Positions 38,342-48,137 are shown, counted from the stretch's first letter. The stretch: DNA of 64,000 nucleotides from Paraglaciecola marina (GCF_004360155.1 NZ_SAIS01000004.1:124001-188000); one strand, 5' to 3'. Translations and numbers: made by a program. Notes: generated by a model from the letters alone, not told the origin.

Positions 38342-39619
38342 TTAATTGCTATGACAAGCAGCTGAATATTGTGCTAACACTTCTGATATTTTATGAAAAA
38401 TCAGTTCTTGAGTACTGGTACCTATCTCTCCATTCACTATAGCGCCATACTGATTAGGCAAGTACTGGCTCACTAATGTAAGAGGTGGTGGAGTGTTATC
38501 TAAGTTTTCAATCAGTTTATTCAAACTAGCTGTGACCTCCGGTTGTGGCCAGTAGTAGCGAATACGGTCACTCAAGCTATATTGACAATCCAATGCCTGT
38601 TCTTTGGTGTCTTGTGAATAATACTTCTTCCAATAGACAGGCTTGTCCTGCATGGCTTGCAGTAAAGTTTGTTTCAAATTTGCACGGTTTGCCTGCTCAA
38701 TCCACTCTTGCTCGATTAAATCTAGCGCCCAACATGCTTCACGTAAAGCATAGGTTAACCATGGTCCAACCTTGAGAATGGCAAAGTGTCCTTTAACCAA
38801 ATCAGCCAAGTGCTCAGCAGTTTGATAGTCTGTTGAGTGCGCTTCGTAGATCATAAGGGGATCATTTTCAATATTTTGACTGAGTGCCTGGGCTTTTTCT
38901 GGCTTAAACGCCATCACTTTATGATGATCGAATTCAACACCTGGCTGCACAACCAATGCAATGATCCTCGGCCATGTTAATTTAAGGCCTGCATCAAAAA
39001 AAGCGTGTTTATGAATTGCAATGGTTTCGGTTGCCGCCTCTACTGAAGTGGGAGTCAGATCATCTAAACCTTCCTGAGCACCACCAGGAACTGGCACTTC
39101 AGTTCCTATAATATATACGGGTGCTTCGCCACCCACTTGTTGCCACGTTTGTTCTGCAACCGCACAAAGCCTAGCCGCTCTTAATGCAACCAAATCATCA
39201 CCTAAAGGCACAGGGTCATCACTGCATGACATTGAACAGTCTAAGTGAATTTTTCTAAAGCCTGCCTTGATATACTCTGCAATTAATATATCTGACTTCT
39301 GCATAGCTTCTTCGGCAGTTAAATCTTGCCAACAGTTTGGACCTAGGTGATCGCCTCCCATAATGACACGGTTTCGTGGTAAACCTACTGTATCTGCTAT
39401 CGAAAAAACCAGATTACAGAAGTCATTAGGGCGCATACCCGTATAACCACCATCTTGGTTTACTTGATTAGAAGTTGCTTCAATAACTAAGGTTTCGCCT
39501 TGCTTCAACGCATGACGCATTGAAGCCTCAATGACTAAAGGGTGAGAAGAACATACCGAATAAACACCGGTTATCTCACCTGCTTTGTGCCTTTGCACCA
39601 TTTGTAATAATGCTTCCAA
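38342..39619 (-). CDS. kbaZ: Tagatose-bisphosphate aldolase non-catalytic subunit family (KbaZ/GatZ/AgaZ)
   Basis: A 425-residue protein, the same length as E. coli KbaZ (426), with the same N-terminal pattern (LLQMVQRHKAGE), then SSHPLVIEA, IEATSNQVNQDGGYTGM, GGDHLGPNCWQ, HLDCSMSC, GTEVPVPGGA, VVQPGVEFDH and SQYLPNQY near the end. The start is TTG with AGAGGT upstream; the first ATG, seven codons in, would break the family N-terminus. In enterobacteria KbaZ stabilises the aldolase KbaY, while in marine bacteria lacking KbaY a tagatose-6-P kinase role has been proposed for this family. No KbaY/GatY and no PfkB-type kinase is present in the window. It heads the kbaZ-agaS-kinase operon. Confidence 0.9.
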   Translation of the reverse strand: MEALLQMVQRHKAGEITGVYSVCSSHPLVIEASMRHALKQGETLVIEATSNQVNQDGGYTGMRPNDFCNLVFSIADTVGLPRNRVIMGGDHLGPNCWQDLTAEEAMQKSDILIAEYIKAGFRKIHLDCSMSCSDDPVPLGDDLVALRAARLCAVAEQTWQQVGGEAPVYIIGTEVPVPGGAQEGLDDLTPTSVEAATETIAIHKHAFFDAGLKLTWPRIIALVVQPGVEFDHHKVMAFKPEKAQALSQNIENDPLMIYEAHSTDYQTAEHLADLVKGHFAILKVGPWLTYALREACWALDLIEQEWIEQANRANLKQTLLQAMQDKPVYWKKYYSQDTKEQALDCQYSLSDRIRYYWPQPEVTASLNKLIENLDNTPPPLTLVSQYLPNQYGAIVNGEIGTSTQELIFHKISEVLAQYSAACHSN

Positions 39620-39660
39620 ATCTTTTACCTCTTATCTAACGATTAAACTCCACCAAAGGA

Positions 39661-39834
39661 ATCAAAGTGAAACAAAAACAAATAGAATATAACACACAAT
39701 GTTTCATATGCTTACTTTTTTTAAGTAAAAGTATAATAAAGCTAAACATAAGAACAATCAATGAAACGAAAAACCTATACAACTTCATTTTATTTCCTAT
39801 TGCCTTGACTTGAGTTTCATTTGGCTTCATTATC
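39661..39834. promoter_or_regulatory. AgaR-like operator cluster between kbaZ and receptor 2
   Basis: Four elements in the 290-base divergent spacer: CAAAGTGAAAC (about 39663-39673), CAATCAATGAAACGAAAAAC (about 39756-39775), CTTCATTTTATTTCC (39783-39797) and AGTTTCATTTGGCTTCATT (39813-39831). The last two follow the TTTC(A/G)TTT repeat of the E. coli AgaR consensus on the plus strand. Their position allows control of both divergent operons. Confidence 0.7.
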
Positions 39835-39909
39835 AATTCCAGCTTATCAAATTTTGTTTGACTACTAGAACAACATTACAAACTGAAATAAAAATGAGAG
39901 GGTGAAGAG

Positions 39910-42642
39910 ATGATAAAAATACTGGAAAGAAAGTTTAGAAGAACAGCACTATCCATAGCGGTTGTATCCGTTATGTCAGTTCCACAGGCTATTGCACAGG
40001 ATGATACAGAAGTCATCTCAGTCTCTGGAGTGAGAAGTAGCTTGGCAGAATCTTTGTCTAACAAAAAGGAAGCAAAATCTCTTGTAGACTCAATAGCAGC
40101 TGAGGAGTTAGGACGCTTTCCAGATGACAATGTCGCAGACTCTCTTTCTCATATTTCTGGTATTACAGTAAGTAGGACCCGTGGTGGGGAGGCTCAGTAC
40201 GTTAATATTCGAGGCTTAGGACCAGAGTTTAGTATCGTTACCCTCAACAACCGAATTTTAGCGACCGACGATGGAGGGCGTAATTTTGCTTTCGACGTTA
40301 TCCCTTCAGAAATGATAAGCGGTGCAGATGTATGGAAAACAGTTCAAGCTAAAAATGTTGAAGGCAGCATTGGTGGTGCGGTAAACCTCAAATCAGCCCG
40401 CGCATTTGATAATCCAGGCATGCAGGGAGTTGTATCTGTCACAGGCGATTACAATGACCTTTCTGAAGAGGTAGGTAAAAAATTCAATGGTGTATTCAGT
40501 AACACTTTTGCGGATGACACTCTTGGCTTTATTGTCAGTCTTAGTTCGTCATCAGGTACTGAAAGAGCTGATGAGATGATAGACAACTATGTGTTTGGCG
40601 TAAATGATGGTTTGAGTTATGACGTCAACAATGACGGCACGATTAGCTCAGATGAAGAAAATTTGGTGATCCCGGGGTCATACGCTCTAGGTGCTTATGC
40701 CACAGACTTCAAACGCAATGGCCTAACCTCTTCATTACAGTGGCGCCCAAATAGCCGTTTAGAAGTCACTGCAGATATGATGATAACTCAATTAGAAGCG
40801 GACTCTACAGGCTACACTCAATCATTTTATATGGTAGATGCAAGTGCTGCACAAGACCGCCTTACCAACATTGTATTAGATGGTAACGTAGTCACTCAAA
40901 TGGATATCGCAGATGTGACTATGGAAGTAGTAACATTAGATGAACACCGCACAGTAGATAGTAGTATGTTCGCCTTAAGTGCTGAGTATATGGTAACTGA
41001 TGATCTAACCATTAAAGGTGATATTTACCGGTCTAGCTCTGAGCGTGATTCTGGAGGAAAAAACACCTTTGTAGTAGCGGGTTCGCCTGGTGCGCACTCA
41101 GGTACATATAGCCTAAATGCGGGTGGCTTACCAGATTACATCCCTAACTGGACCGAAGGCCGTAGCTCCGATGACTTTGGAAATGATGACTTTTCACCTC
41201 ATTGGGCAGCACGTGATGGCAGTGATATAGAAGATGAAGTCACTGGTTATACCTTGGATGGTGATTGGCAATTCAGTCATGACTATTTGGTGAGTGTAGA
41301 CTTTGGCATTGCATATACCAGTCGAAATAAAACAAATACAGCCTATGATAACTACAGCGCAGGAGCATGTAATTATTGTGGATACCCTTTTACTTTTGGT
41401 GAAGTGGGCGCTGATGTTGTATTACCTTTTCCTTACGACAACCTTTTCGACGGCGAATCAGGCAACTTTCCTAGATCGTTTCCTATTTTCAGTATTCCTG
41501 ATTATGCTTTAGGACTTGCTGCATCTGACGGAATGACACTAACAGACTATAACGGCAACACTCGTACATTTGGCGAAAATGAATCAGCTCTTTGGGAGCC
41601 AGTCTACAACCCAGTTAATTCTTATGACATAACAGAAGATACAACAGCCTTATATGCCCAAGCCAATTTAGAAGGTGACAATTGGTACGCAAATATTGGC
41701 GCAAGGGTAATAGATACCGATGTGACTGCCGCATATTCGTATAACAACATTCTGTCGATAGACGTTGTTGATCCAGACTCGTCAAATCCTTCATGGGATG
41801 TAGAATATTCTGATGGTTCCGCGCAAACTGCAAAAGGAGGTTATACAAAGTTCTTACCTGCGGCCAACTTCGGCATTTACCTGCAAGAAGATTTATTATT
41901 TAGAGCTGCTGCTGCAAAATCACTATCTCGCCCCACAATTGACCAAATGGCTCCTTTAACAACAGACAATGCTCAATCAGGATTATTCACTATGAATATT
42001 AGCGGTAACCCTGACATTGAGCCCGTTTACTCAAATCAAATCGATGCTGCATTAGAATGGTATTTTGAAGAGAACAGCTTACTCAGCGCCTCTCTATTTT
42101 GGAAGGATTTAGATGGCTTTATCACCTTGAATACCACCAATGTAGTTATTGCAGGTGAAAACTTTACAGTGACTCAGCCAATTAATGGCGATACGGCTAA
42201 AGTTAAAGGGTTTGAATTAGGTATTCAGAAGTTTTTTGAAAATGGTTTTGGTGTAACTGCAAGTTATGCTTATACCGACTCTAGCACAGTAGTCGATGGC
42301 GTTGATGCCGGAGCACTAGTTGGGGTGGCTGACAATTCTTATTCATTATCTCTAATTTACGAGAAAGACAAAATCAGTACACAAATAGCATTGGACTACA
42401 CGGGTGAGTTAGTTGCCGATTCATTCAGTCCTCTTGGAGATGACTATCAAAGTACGACGAATGCCGTGTCCATGGTAAGTGCTTCTTTTAATTATAACGT
42501 AAATGACAATGCCCAATTGTTCGTTGAAGGAAACAATCTATTAGGCGAGTCAAACCGCACATTCCAAGGTCGCAACGATCTGCCAGGCAATATTCAAGTC
42601 TACGGTAGAACCTTAAAATTCGGCGCTCGTTATACTTTTTAA
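39910..42642 (+). CDS. TonB-dependent receptor, carbohydrate type (receptor 2)
   Basis: A 910-residue outer-membrane receptor. The signal peptide ends near PQAIAQ, and EVISVSG is the TonB-box-like segment. The plug FPDDNVADSLSHISGITVSR, IRGLGPEFSIVTLNNR and SIGGAVNLKSARAFD closely follow receptor 1. The barrel ends in RYTF. It leads a plus-strand series with a halogenase-like protein, SapC, a DMT transporter, GH36 and a TlpA-like protein, with small gaps throughout. Substrate inferred as GalNAc-containing oligosaccharide from gene context and AgaR-like sites upstream. Confidence 0.9.
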   Translation: MIKILERKFRRTALSIAVVSVMSVPQAIAQDDTEVISVSGVRSSLAESLSNKKEAKSLVDSIAAEELGRFPDDNVADSLSHISGITVSRTRGGEAQYVNIRGLGPEFSIVTLNNRILATDDGGRNFAFDVIPSEMISGADVWKTVQAKNVEGSIGGAVNLKSARAFDNPGMQGVVSVTGDYNDLSEEVGKKFNGVFSNTFADDTLGFIVSLSSSSGTERADEMIDNYVFGVNDGLSYDVNNDGTISSDEENLVIPGSYALGAYATDFKRNGLTSSLQWRPNSRLEVTADMMITQLEADSTGYTQSFYMVDASAAQDRLTNIVLDGNVVTQMDIADVTMEVVTLDEHRTVDSSMFALSAEYMVTDDLTIKGDIYRSSSERDSGGKNTFVVAGSPGAHSGTYSLNAGGLPDYIPNWTEGRSSDDFGNDDFSPHWAARDGSDIEDEVTGYTLDGDWQFSHDYLVSVDFGIAYTSRNKTNTAYDNYSAGACNYCGYPFTFGEVGADVVLPFPYDNLFDGESGNFPRSFPIFSIPDYALGLAASDGMTLTDYNGNTRTFGENESALWEPVYNPVNSYDITEDTTALYAQANLEGDNWYANIGARVIDTDVTAAYSYNNILSIDVVDPDSSNPSWDVEYSDGSAQTAKGGYTKFLPAANFGIYLQEDLLFRAAAAKSLSRPTIDQMAPLTTDNAQSGLFTMNISGNPDIEPVYSNQIDAALEWYFEENSLLSASLFWKDLDGFITLNTTNVVIAGENFTVTQPINGDTAKVKGFELGIQKFFENGFGVTASYAYTDSSTVVDGVDAGALVGVADNSYSLSLIYEKDKISTQIALDYTGELVADSFSPLGDDYQSTTNAVSMVSASFNYNVNDNAQLFVEGNNLLGESNRTFQGRNDLPGNIQVYGRTLKFGARYTF

Positions 42643-42718
42643 CAACAATAGCTGGCAGCAAAATGCTCACCCATTTTGCTGCTATTTGAGTTAATCAATA
42701 AAAGTTTCCTCCTTTGTC

Positions 42719-44260
42719 ATGAATAAATCAGTCAATAACATAATCATTGTAGGTGGCGGAACATCAGGTTGGATTAGCGCAGCCATTTTGGCAAAAAAAT
42801 TCGCCTCAATCCAAGGAGCACCTAAAGTCACCTTAATTGAGTCAAAGAGTGTGCCTACTATAGGAGTGGGTGAGGGGACCTGGCCCACCATGCGCAATAC
42901 CTTAAAACGTATAGGCATTACCGAAACTGATTTAATCACCCAATGCGATGCTACCTTTAAACAAGCCAGTAAATTTGAGGGATGGGTAACGGGTGATAAA
43001 TCAGATGTTTATTTTCACCCATTCAATAGTACTAAGGGATATCCACGTATTAATCTAGCTAATTTCTGGGGGCAAGATAGTGAGATTGACGCTTCATTCT
43101 CTAGGGCTGTAAGTTGCCAAGAATCATTATGTGAACAAGGTTTAGCGCCCAAGTTAATTAGTACCGCAGAATACAAAGACTTGGCTAATTACGGGTACCA
43201 TTTAGATGCGGCGAAATTTGCCTCTCTTTTAAAAAATCACTGTTTAACCAAGCTTAATGTCAAACATATTGAAGACCAAGTCGTCGACGTAAAAACCTGT
43301 ATAGCAGGAAATATTAGCGCGGTAGTTACCCAGCATCATCAAACTGTGCACGGAGACTTATTTATAGATTGCAGTGGTTTTTCAAGTATTTTGTTAGGCA
43401 AGGCACTTGATGTGCCGTTTATCTCTAAACAGCATATCCTTTTTAACGACAGCGCCATAACCGCACATGTTCCCTATGCGAGTGAAGACCAGTCTATTCC
43501 TTGCTTTACTCGTTCTAGCGCCCAACCTGCAGGCTGGATATGGGATATCGGTTTACCCCACCGCCGAGGTGTGGGGTATGTTTATTCAAGCCAGCACTGC
43601 TCTGACACACAAGCTAAAAAGCAGTTACAGATGTATATAGGTACGCAATCAGTACCCACTGAATTTCGTAAAATTTCATTTAAAGCGGGCCACAGGGAGG
43701 TATCTTGGAAAAATAATTGCGTTGCCATTGGACTATCTGCTGGCTTTCTCGAGCCTTTAGAGGCATCGGCATTAATGTTTGTAGAAACCGCTGCCACTAT
43801 GCTCGCTGATCAATTTCCGGCTACGTATGAGTCTATGCCGAGTTGTGCCAAGCGGTTCAACCATGCTTTTATCTATCGATGGCACAGAGTCATTGATTTT
43901 CTAAAACTACATTACGTTTTAAGCCAACGCTCAGAGCAATATTGGCGTGATAACCGCGAAGCCAGCTCAATACCAACCTCATTGCAAGCGCTACTAGAAG
44001 ACTGGAAACATATGCCTCCCTCAGATATTGACTTTGCTAGCCAACTAGACCTATTTCGAGCCCCAAGTTACCAATATGTACTCTATGGTATGGGGTTTAA
44101 AACTAACTTTGCCGCCGCCAAGCACACATTAGACAATTCAGAACTTGCGAATAAGTTTTTTGACTTGAGACAACAGGAACAACAAAAACTATCTATTAGG
44201 CTACCTAAACACAGAGAATTAATAGATAAAATTCATCAGTATGGATTCATGGAAATTTAA
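42719..44260 (+). CDS. FAD-dependent tryptophan halogenase-like protein
   Basis: A 513-residue flavoprotein of the PrnA/RebH type. It has the FAD motif IIIVGGGTSGW (residues about 9-18), IGVGEGTWPTMRNTL, and the halogenase tunnel motif as WIWDIG (normally WxWxIP). The residues needed for chlorination in PrnA, Lys79 and Glu346, have direct counterparts in Lys81 (ATFKQASKF) and Glu348 (GFLEPLEAS), both at a constant offset of two, so the active site appears intact. Homologues sit behind TonB receptors in many sugar-utilisation loci, where no halogenation has been shown. It overlaps sapC by 20 bases. The product may modify tryptophan, an aromatic group or something glycan-linked; this is unknown. 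Confidence 0.85.
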   Translation: MNKSVNNIIIVGGGTSGWISAAILAKKFASIQGAPKVTLIESKSVPTIGVGEGTWPTMRNTLKRIGITETDLITQCDATFKQASKFEGWVTGDKSDVYFHPFNSTKGYPRINLANFWGQDSEIDASFSRAVSCQESLCEQGLAPKLISTAEYKDLANYGYHLDAAKFASLLKNHCLTKLNVKHIEDQVVDVKTCIAGNISAVVTQHHQTVHGDLFIDCSGFSSILLGKALDVPFISKQHILFNDSAITAHVPYASEDQSIPCFTRSSAQPAGWIWDIGLPHRRGVGYVYSSQHCSDTQAKKQLQMYIGTQSVPTEFRKISFKAGHREVSWKNNCVAIGLSAGFLEPLEASALMFVETAATMLADQFPATYESMPSCAKRFNHAFIYRWHRVIDFLKLHYVLSQRSEQYWRDNREASSIPTSLQALLEDWKHMPPSDIDFASQLDLFRAPSYQYVLYGMGFKTNFAAAKHTLDNSELANKFFDLRQQEQQKLSIRLPKHRELIDKIHQYGFMEI

Positions 44261-45005
44261 GATGGCAAATTCTCATATACAAGCCCTAAATCCTAGCACC
44301 CACAAAGACTTAAAATTAAATGTCGACCCTCTATTTACCTACACTAAGACTATTCAGTTTACTCCATTACATGTAAATGAATTTGCTCCAGCCAGCACCT
44401 GTTACCCAATTTACTTCATTAAGGATAGAGCAACGGGAAAGCTGTTTAGTGTGGCATTATTCGGACTAGAAGAAAAAGAAAACCTGTTCTATAGCGATAC
44501 ACAATGGCGGGCAAGTTATGTTTCTGAAAGTATGCAATGTTGGCCTTTTACTATGGCAAAAACATCTGACAACCAATGGTCACCCCATATCGATACCAGC
44601 AGCCCACTGTTATCCAATGATCAAGGGCAGCTACTCTATAAGTCCGGTCGCCCTAGTGAAACACTAAACACCACCTTGCAGCGTTTACAGCAATCCTATC
44701 AACAAAAATTGCAGAGCATGGCATTCGTTGAATGGCTTTTAGAATTAAAATTGCTGAAACCTGTGCGTTTAGGTATGAAATATTTATCTGGTGAAAAAAG
44801 TATCATTAATGGGATGTACAGCATCGACGCAAGCGCTTTACAGCAACTCCCACCAGACGCACTAAGCTTGGGCCATAAGCATGGATACCTAGCACCTATA
44901 TATGCGTTACTTGCATCTCATTACAACTTATACGACTTAATCCGTCTTAAAAAAACATTTTCAAAGCGACCTATTAGCTCACTACAGCTTATTGAGAGCG
45001 AGTGA
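44241..45005 (+). CDS. SapC family protein
   Basis: Up to 254 residues (247 if translation starts at the ATG at 44262, just after the halogenase stop). The SapC family pattern is visible: LNPSTHKDLKL near the start, FAPASTCYPIYFIKD, LFGLEEKENLF, YVSESMQCWPF, and the C-terminal LSLGHKHGYLAPIYALLASHYNL. There is no signal peptide or membrane segment. SapC proteins were first named from a surface-layer locus, and their biochemical role is unknown to me. Co-occurrence with a receptor and a halogenase-like protein is a recurring arrangement in carbohydrate loci of Alteromonadales and Caulobacter. The 20-base overlap suggests translational coupling with the halogenase. Confidence 0.82.
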   Translation: MDSWKFKMANSHIQALNPSTHKDLKLNVDPLFTYTKTIQFTPLHVNEFAPASTCYPIYFIKDRATGKLFSVALFGLEEKENLFYSDTQWRASYVSESMQCWPFTMAKTSDNQWSPHIDTSSPLLSNDQGQLLYKSGRPSETLNTTLQRLQQSYQQKLQSMAFVEWLLELKLLKPVRLGMKYLSGEKSIINGMYSIDASALQQLPPDALSLGHKHGYLAPIYALLASHYNLYDLIRLKKTFSKRPISSLQLIESE

Positions 45006-45072
45006 AAATTTTATAATAAAACGATGTTTATATTTTTTAGCGGATAATAAATAGCATGTTATGGAGAAAAAA

Positions 45073-45972
45073 ATGAAATCAAAAAAGTGGCTAGTATTTG
45101 CCTTGATCACCACCTTATCTTGGGGTTTATGGGGGGCGATGACAGGCTTGTTCGCAAATGAAACCATCCCTTCTACTTTGGTCTATTCAATATGGGCACT
45201 AACGATGATCCCCCCCTGCCTTATTGCTCTAAAGCTCATTGCTTGGAAACTAGATTATGATAAACGCTCAGTGATACTTGGATGCTCAATTGGCTTACTT
45301 GGCTCCGGTGGCCAGATGTTGTTATTTCAAGCCGTCAATGTAGGCCCTGCTTATTTAATATTTCCCATTGTTTCTCTTTCTCCCATTATCACCATTGCCT
45401 TATCTTTTGGGCTATTAAGGGAACGCACCGGAAAATTTGGGGCATTAGGTATAGTGTTAGCGCTCATTGCCTTACCTTTATTTGAATACTCGGCTGGGCC
45501 AGCAGAGTCTCAGAGTCAAGGCTTGCTGTGGTTTGCCTTAGCTTTATTTGTGATGGCTGCTTGGGGGCTACAAGCATTCTTTATGAAATTCTCAAATGAA
45601 AGCATGAGTGCTGAAAGTATTTTCTTTTACATGACAATCACCGCACTAGCGCTTATCCCAGTGGCATATGCCATGACGGACTTCACTCAAGAGATAAACA
45701 CCAGTGGCTCGGTATTATTAACCACTGCAGGCATCCAAGTCCTGAATTCGGTTGGCGCGCTTTGCTTGGTCTATGCGTTTAGGCACGGCAAAGCTATTTT
45801 AGTTTCTCCCCTCACAAATGCTGGTGCTCCGCTTATATCAGCTGTGCTGGCCATAATATTAATGGGTGTAGTTCCCTCAGACGCAAAAATGCTAGGTATA
45901 GCCTTGGCAATCATTGCCGCTGTTATTCTCGCCATTGAACCCGAAGACAAAACCAATATTGAAAAACACTAA
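45073..45972 (+). CDS. DMT-superfamily (EamA-type) transporter
   Basis: A 299-residue membrane protein with about ten hydrophobic helices in two EamA repeats (FALITTLSWGLWGAMTGLF at the start; LLWFALALFVMAAWGLQAFF in the second half). GGAG at 45063-45066 favours the ATG at 45073 over 45061. DMT carriers move amino acids, nucleotide sugars or other metabolites, often outward. Within this operon it could move a sugar, an amino sugar or a halogenase-related metabolite across the inner membrane. Direction and substrate are not visible. Confidence 0.82.
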   Translation: MKSKKWLVFALITTLSWGLWGAMTGLFANETIPSTLVYSIWALTMIPPCLIALKLIAWKLDYDKRSVILGCSIGLLGSGGQMLLFQAVNVGPAYLIFPIVSLSPIITIALSFGLLRERTGKFGALGIVLALIALPLFEYSAGPAESQSQGLLWFALALFVMAAWGLQAFFMKFSNESMSAESIFFYMTITALALIPVAYAMTDFTQEINTSGSVLLTTAGIQVLNSVGALCLVYAFRHGKAILVSPLTNAGAPLISAVLAIILMGVVPSDAKMLGIALAIIAAVILAIEPEDKTNIEKH

Positions 45973-46000
45973 TCTTACGATTTTACAATAGGACGTTATT

Positions 46001-48118
46001 ATGAAGATGACACTGCAAAAGAATGTGGTAATTTTGTTGTTCAGCAGTTTGCTGACATTAAGCATAATTGGATGCACTCACACCAGCCAATCATTAGTAG
46101 AGAAAAACCACGCTAGGCCACAAACTACTTACACAGTCACGAACGAATTAATTAGCATTGAGTTCGACCAAAATTTACACAGCCGAGTCATCTCTAACCT
46201 AGATGGCACCATGCAGAAGATTGGCAATTTTCAAGCCAGTGAATATGTAATTTTGGAAGGGGGCAAGGTCATCAGTGAGTTTGCTTTTATAAGTCGTTCT
46301 GAACATGACATTGACACTGAACTAGGCCCAGGAAAGCAAGTTACTATACTTGGAGATTCGACTTTAGGGTTACGAAAAACAATCTCAATAAAACGTTTCG
46401 ATGCATATCCTTCGATGCTATTTTTCAGCCTGATTTATGACAATACCTCAGACCAACCGATGAAAATTATAAAGTGGGTCAATAATCACTACGCACTGAC
46501 TAGCGATTCAGATAATACGTCACAACAAGCTGCATTTTGGTCATACCAAGGGGCTTCATTCTCTGACAGACGTGATTGGGTTATGCCTTTAAAACCTGGC
46601 TTTTCGCAACAAAATTATATGGGCATGAATGCTTCAGATTATGGTAGCGGTACAGCAATTTCGGATATATGGAGAAAAGACATAGGGCTAGCTGTAGGTC
46701 ATAGTGAAGTAGACCCTAAACTGGTAGCGATTCCCGTTAGCTACCCAGAAAATAGTCACGCTGCGCAGTTACACATAGAGCTAGAGCAAACCGTTCGGCT
46801 GGCTCCAGGACAATCGACTCAAACAATTGAAACCTTCGTCAATGTGCACAAAGGCGACTACTACGCCACTCTCAAAAATTATCGAAACACTATGGCTGAT
46901 AAAGGCTTAAAAATGGATGACATTCCCGATTCAGCCTACGAATCCATATGGTGTGCATGGGGTTACGAACGAGATTTTAGTGTTGACGAAGTGCTGGCCA
47001 CTCTGCCTAAAGCCAAAGAAATGGGGTTAAAGTGGGCTGTATTAGATGATGGTTGGCAAACAGCAGAAGGTGACTGGTATTTACACCCAGAGAAGTTTCC
47101 GAATGGCGACAAAGATATGCAAGCCTTTGTAAAAGCAATTAACGACCAAGGTTTAAAAGCTAAGTTATGGTGGGCGCCATTAGCAGTGGATCCAGGTACC
47201 GACTTATTACATGAACATTCAGATATGCTACTCCTTGACGAAAACGGTGCAGTGCATGATGTGACGTGGTGGAATAGCTTCTACCTCTGCCCAGCCTATG
47301 AAGGCACCATTGAATATACCAAAGAACTGGTTAAGAAAATGATGGGAACTTGGGGTTATTCAGGGTTAAAGATTGATGGCCAACACCTAAATGGGGTTCC
47401 CCCTTGTTATAACCCTAAACACAATCATGCATCACCAAACGAATCTGTAGAAAAATTAGCCGAGTTTTGGAAAATGGTGTACGACACTGCCCTTGAAATA
47501 GACAAGCAAGCGGTAGTTGAAATATGTCCATGTGGCACTTCTTACGCGTTTCATAACTTACCTTACATGAACCAAGCCGTTAGCTCAGACCCACTGACAT
47601 CATGGCAAGTTCGTCTCAAGGGCAAAACATTGAAAGGATTAATGGGAGAGTCAGCCCCTTATTATGGTGACCATGTCGAATTAAGTGATAACGCCAGTGA
47701 TTTTGCTTCATCATTAGGAATAGGGGCAGTAGTAGGCACAAAGTTTACCATTCCTTCAGAAAACAAGGCAGCTGAAGCTTTTCTATTAAATACCCAGCAA
47801 GAACAAGAGTGGGGTAAATGGATTGCTTTGTACAACGAAAAAATGCTGCCTAAAGGTGAATATCTAGGTGAGCTTTACGATATTGGTTTTGACCTACCAG
47901 AAGCTCACGCTATCACCAAAGGTGAGCGCCTATACTATGGATTTTATGCCAAACAGTGGAATGGTGATATTGAACTGCGCGGTTTACAAACCGGTCACTA
48001 TCAAGTCTATGATTACATCAATGACCAAGATCTAGGTACAGTCAGTGGGCCCAATGCAATGTTAGAAGTAGCGTTTAATGATTATCTGCTACTCGAACTC
48101 ATTCCCATCACTCACTAG
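46001..48118 (+). CDS. GH36 lipoprotein: alpha-galactosidase / alpha-N-acetylgalactosaminidase-like
   Basis: A 705-residue exported enzyme with a lipobox-like SIIGC (Cys25). An N-terminal beta-sandwich (about 40-300) is followed by the GH36 barrel: SIWCAWGY, WAVLDDGWQT (about 345-353), LKAKLWWAP, GLKIDGQH with Asp459 as likely nucleophile, and SSDPLTSW with Asp530 as likely acid/base. GH36 includes alpha-galactosidases, alpha-GalNAcases and galactosaminidases; the locus favours one of the latter two, but the sequence alone does not decide. As a lipoprotein it should act at the outer membrane or in the periplasm on terminal alpha-linked residues. TAGGA lies eight bases before the ATG. Confidence 0.83.
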   Translation: MKMTLQKNVVILLFSSLLTLSIIGCTHTSQSLVEKNHARPQTTYTVTNELISIEFDQNLHSRVISNLDGTMQKIGNFQASEYVILEGGKVISEFAFISRSEHDIDTELGPGKQVTILGDSTLGLRKTISIKRFDAYPSMLFFSLIYDNTSDQPMKIIKWVNNHYALTSDSDNTSQQAAFWSYQGASFSDRRDWVMPLKPGFSQQNYMGMNASDYGSGTAISDIWRKDIGLAVGHSEVDPKLVAIPVSYPENSHAAQLHIELEQTVRLAPGQSTQTIETFVNVHKGDYYATLKNYRNTMADKGLKMDDIPDSAYESIWCAWGYERDFSVDEVLATLPKAKEMGLKWAVLDDGWQTAEGDWYLHPEKFPNGDKDMQAFVKAINDQGLKAKLWWAPLAVDPGTDLLHEHSDMLLLDENGAVHDVTWWNSFYLCPAYEGTIEYTKELVKKMMGTWGYSGLKIDGQHLNGVPPCYNPKHNHASPNESVEKLAEFWKMVYDTALEIDKQAVVEICPCGTSYAFHNLPYMNQAVSSDPLTSWQVRLKGKTLKGLMGESAPYYGDHVELSDNASDFASSLGIGAVVGTKFTIPSENKAAEAFLLNTQQEQEWGKWIALYNEKMLPKGEYLGELYDIGFDLPEAHAITKGERLYYGFYAKQWNGDIELRGLQTGHYQVYDYINDQDLGTVSGPNAMLEVAFNDYLLLELIPITH

Positions 48119-48137
48119 ATAATTAGGAATTAAGGCC

